Positions 62,841 through 64,000 of a stretch of 64,000 bases of DNA are shown here, one piece after another. The stretch comes from Rhodococcus sp. UNC23MFCrub1.1 (GTDB lineage: Bacteria > Actinomycetota > Actinomycetes > Mycobacteriales > Mycobacteriaceae), in NCBI RefSeq assembly GCF_000686025.1, contig NZ_JMLQ01000001.1, positions 682,001-746,000 of the forward strand. The letters are read 5' to 3'. Within the stretch, counting starts at the first letter, position 1. The number at the start of each line of letters is the position of its first letter. The notes beneath the pieces were generated by a model that did not search any database, was not told where the DNA came from, and worked only from the letters and a program-made list of their open reading frames with translations. Made by a program: the position numbers and the translations under genes.

Positions 62841-63620
62841 GTGCGAAAACTGATCGTCGGGCTCGTCTTCGTCCTGGCGCTCGCTCTGGCCGCCGATTTC
62901 GGCACCGCCGCCTACTCCGAGTACCGCGTCTCGCGGGCACTGCGGGACGGCGGAGATCTGGTGTCCGATCCGCAGGTGACCATCCACGGCTTCCCGTTCC
63001 TGACCCAGGCGGCCGACGGCAGGTACGGCCGCGTGGAGATCCGAGCGCAGGACGTCCCCACCGACTACGTCGAGAAGACGACCATCGAGGCGACGTTGCG
63101 CGGCGTGCGTATTCCGGCCTCCGACCTGCTCGACGGATCGGTGCGCACGGTGCCCATGGATCAACTCGACGCGCGCGTCCGTATCGACGCCACCGACCTC
63201 GGCCGGTTCCTCGAGATCCCCGACCTCCAGGTCTCCACTCCCCCAGCCGACCGCTCCGACGGCACCGGCGGTTCGGGCGGTTCCGGCGAGACCACCGCCG
63301 GGGCCGTGGTCCTCACGGGCACCGTGCCCGTCGGCCCCCTGGACACCGCGGTCAGCGTCACCGCCGAGCTCCGGCTCGACGGTGGAACCGTGTCCATCGT
63401 CGCGTCGGACCTCTACTTCGGGCCCGAGGGCCAGGCCGACTTCACCATCCCCGACTTCCTGAAGCCCGCGGTCCTGGGCCTGTTCACCCGCACGATCGAC
63501 GAGCAGCAGCTGCCGTTCGGCATCCTCCCCACGTCGGTCTACGCGGAGGGCGGCCAGATCGTCATCGAGGGCAGCGCCGAGGACGTCACCATCGAACTCG
63601 ACGAGATCCGCACGCCGTGA
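62841..63620 (+). CDS. LmeA-family (DUF2993) phospholipid-binding protein
   Basis: A 259-residue exported protein with an N-terminal signal anchor (about 5-25) and a DUF2993 domain: [32 protein letters not shown] (typical start), [12 protein letters not shown] loop, and [25 protein letters not shown] end. The mycobacterial homologue LmeA (Rv0817c) helps lipomannan maturation. GTG 62841. Its stop overlaps the GTG of the thioredoxin gene (GTGA). Confidence 0.92.
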   Translation: MRKLIVGLVFVLALALAADFGTAAYSEYRVSRALRDGGDLVSDPQVTIHGFPFLTQAADGRYGRVEIRAQDVPTDYVEKTTIEATLRGVRIPASDLLDGSVRTVPMDQLDARVRIDATDLGRFLEIPDLQVSTPPADRSDGTGGSGGSGETTAGAVVLTGTVPVGPLDTAVSVTAELRLDGGTVSIVASDLYFGPEGQADFTIPDFLKPAVLGLFTRTIDEQQLPFGILPTSVYAEGGQIVIEGSAEDVTIELDEIRTP

Positions 63621-64000
63621 GCGCCGTCGTCGTCCTTCTCGTCGCCCTGGCGCTCGCCGCCGTGGTGGGCCTGTGGGTCCGCCGCCGCGAGGGCGCCGTC
63701 CGCACGTCGGATCGCGGCGGCGCGTCGGGATCGCGAGCTCACGCTCTGCGCGCCGCCGGCGCCACCGACGGCGCGGTGACCGTGCTCCACTTCTCCGCCA
63801 CCTGGTGCGGCCCGTGTACGGCGGTGCGACGCGTCGTGTCCGCCGTGGTGAGCGACCTCGAGTCGGCGGGGCACCGCGTGTCCGACGTCGAGGTGGACAT
63901 GGACGAGAATCCGCAGCTCGCCCGCGACTTCGGCGTGATGTCTCTCCCGACCACCTTCGTGCTCGACGGGGCGATGCGGGAACGATCGCGCGCGTCGGGT
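63617..64000 (+). CDS. Thioredoxin-family protein, N-terminal part (partial, ThiX-like)
   Basis: GTG 63617 to the window end without a stop, 128 residues seen. An N-terminal transmembrane helix (about 2-18), then a thioredoxin domain with active site [13 protein letters not shown] (CGPC) and the cis-proline segment [11 protein letters not shown]. It matches the membrane-anchored thioredoxin beside the LmeA gene in mycobacteria (Rv0816c/ThiX). Likely extracytoplasmic redox partner. Starts by overlapping the LmeA stop. Confidence 0.9.
   Translation, partial: MSAVVVLLVALALAAVVGLWVRRREGAVRTSDRGGASGSRAHALRAAGATDGAVTVLHFSATWCGPCTAVRRVVSAVVSDLESAGHRVSDVEVDMDENPQLARDFGVMSLPTTFVLDGAMRERSRASG

Overview
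The window is chromosomal DNA of a high-GC actinobacterium of the mycolic-acid group, most likely a Rhodococcus or close relative. This is inferred from the mycothiol synthase MshD, SepH, a DesA-type acyl-ACP desaturase, an Rpf resuscitation factor, actinobacterial GlnR, many GTG starts, and a gene order that, from memory, follows the M. tuberculosis Rv0816c-Rv0889c region block by block. I see no insertion sequence, prophage, CRISPR array or plasmid gene.

Left conserved block (1-28.5 kb): the 3' end of citrate synthase, an AbiEi-like/DUF559 protein, serC, sepH, DUF6928, a DUF2537 gene with a TrmH/SpoU methyltransferase, an Eis-like acetyltransferase, an MFS exporter, MarR, an NCS2 permease and DUF2530. 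Next come a coupled DUF3027 / sacsin-like ATPase / PAP2 operon, a glutaminyl-cyclase-like lipoprotein, an MFS protein with DUF2771, cspB, YccF, a GT87 mannosyltransferase, rpf behind a c-di-AMP riboswitch, the XPB helicase with its partner gene, DUF3239 and a DapC-like aminotransferase.

Variable middle (28.5-51.5 kb): an AraC regulator; a GMC oxidoreductase plus aldehyde dehydrogenase operon divergent from a PucR regulator; an AlkB-like dioxygenase with an apparent SOS box; a class-I DAHP synthase behind an aromatic leader peptide; DUF1206; an ohrR-ohr peroxide operon; an SDR; an RluA-type pseudouridine synthase; an M4 metalloprotease with its emfourin-type inhibitor; DUF4173; a two-component system; a FAD oxidoreductase; tRNA-Glu, -Asp and -Phe; a gamma-butyrolactone-receptor-like TetR; tRNA-Lys; and three tandem AIM24-family genes.

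Right conserved block (51.5-64 kb): desA, dusB, an LCP cell-wall ligase, phoU convergent with pstSCAB, mshD behind glnR, an LmeA/DUF2993 protein and a ThiX-like thioredoxin cut by the window end. PHO-box-like 11-bp direct repeats precede both phoU and pstS, so the two sides of the phosphate module look co-regulated.

The observations I rate highest are: a frame-preserving 33-bp repeat family shared by an intergenic region and the N-terminus of the aminotransferase; the Tyr-Phe-Trp-Phe leader peptide before DAHP synthase; the CTG-start, TGA-overlapping DUF3027/ATPase/PAP2 cassette; paired PHO boxes; an SOS box on the AlkB gene; and GBL-receptor-type operator halves. Many genes lack a Shine-Dalgarno sequence and have a TANNNT -10 box 6-8 nt before the start codon, suggesting widespread leaderless mRNAs.
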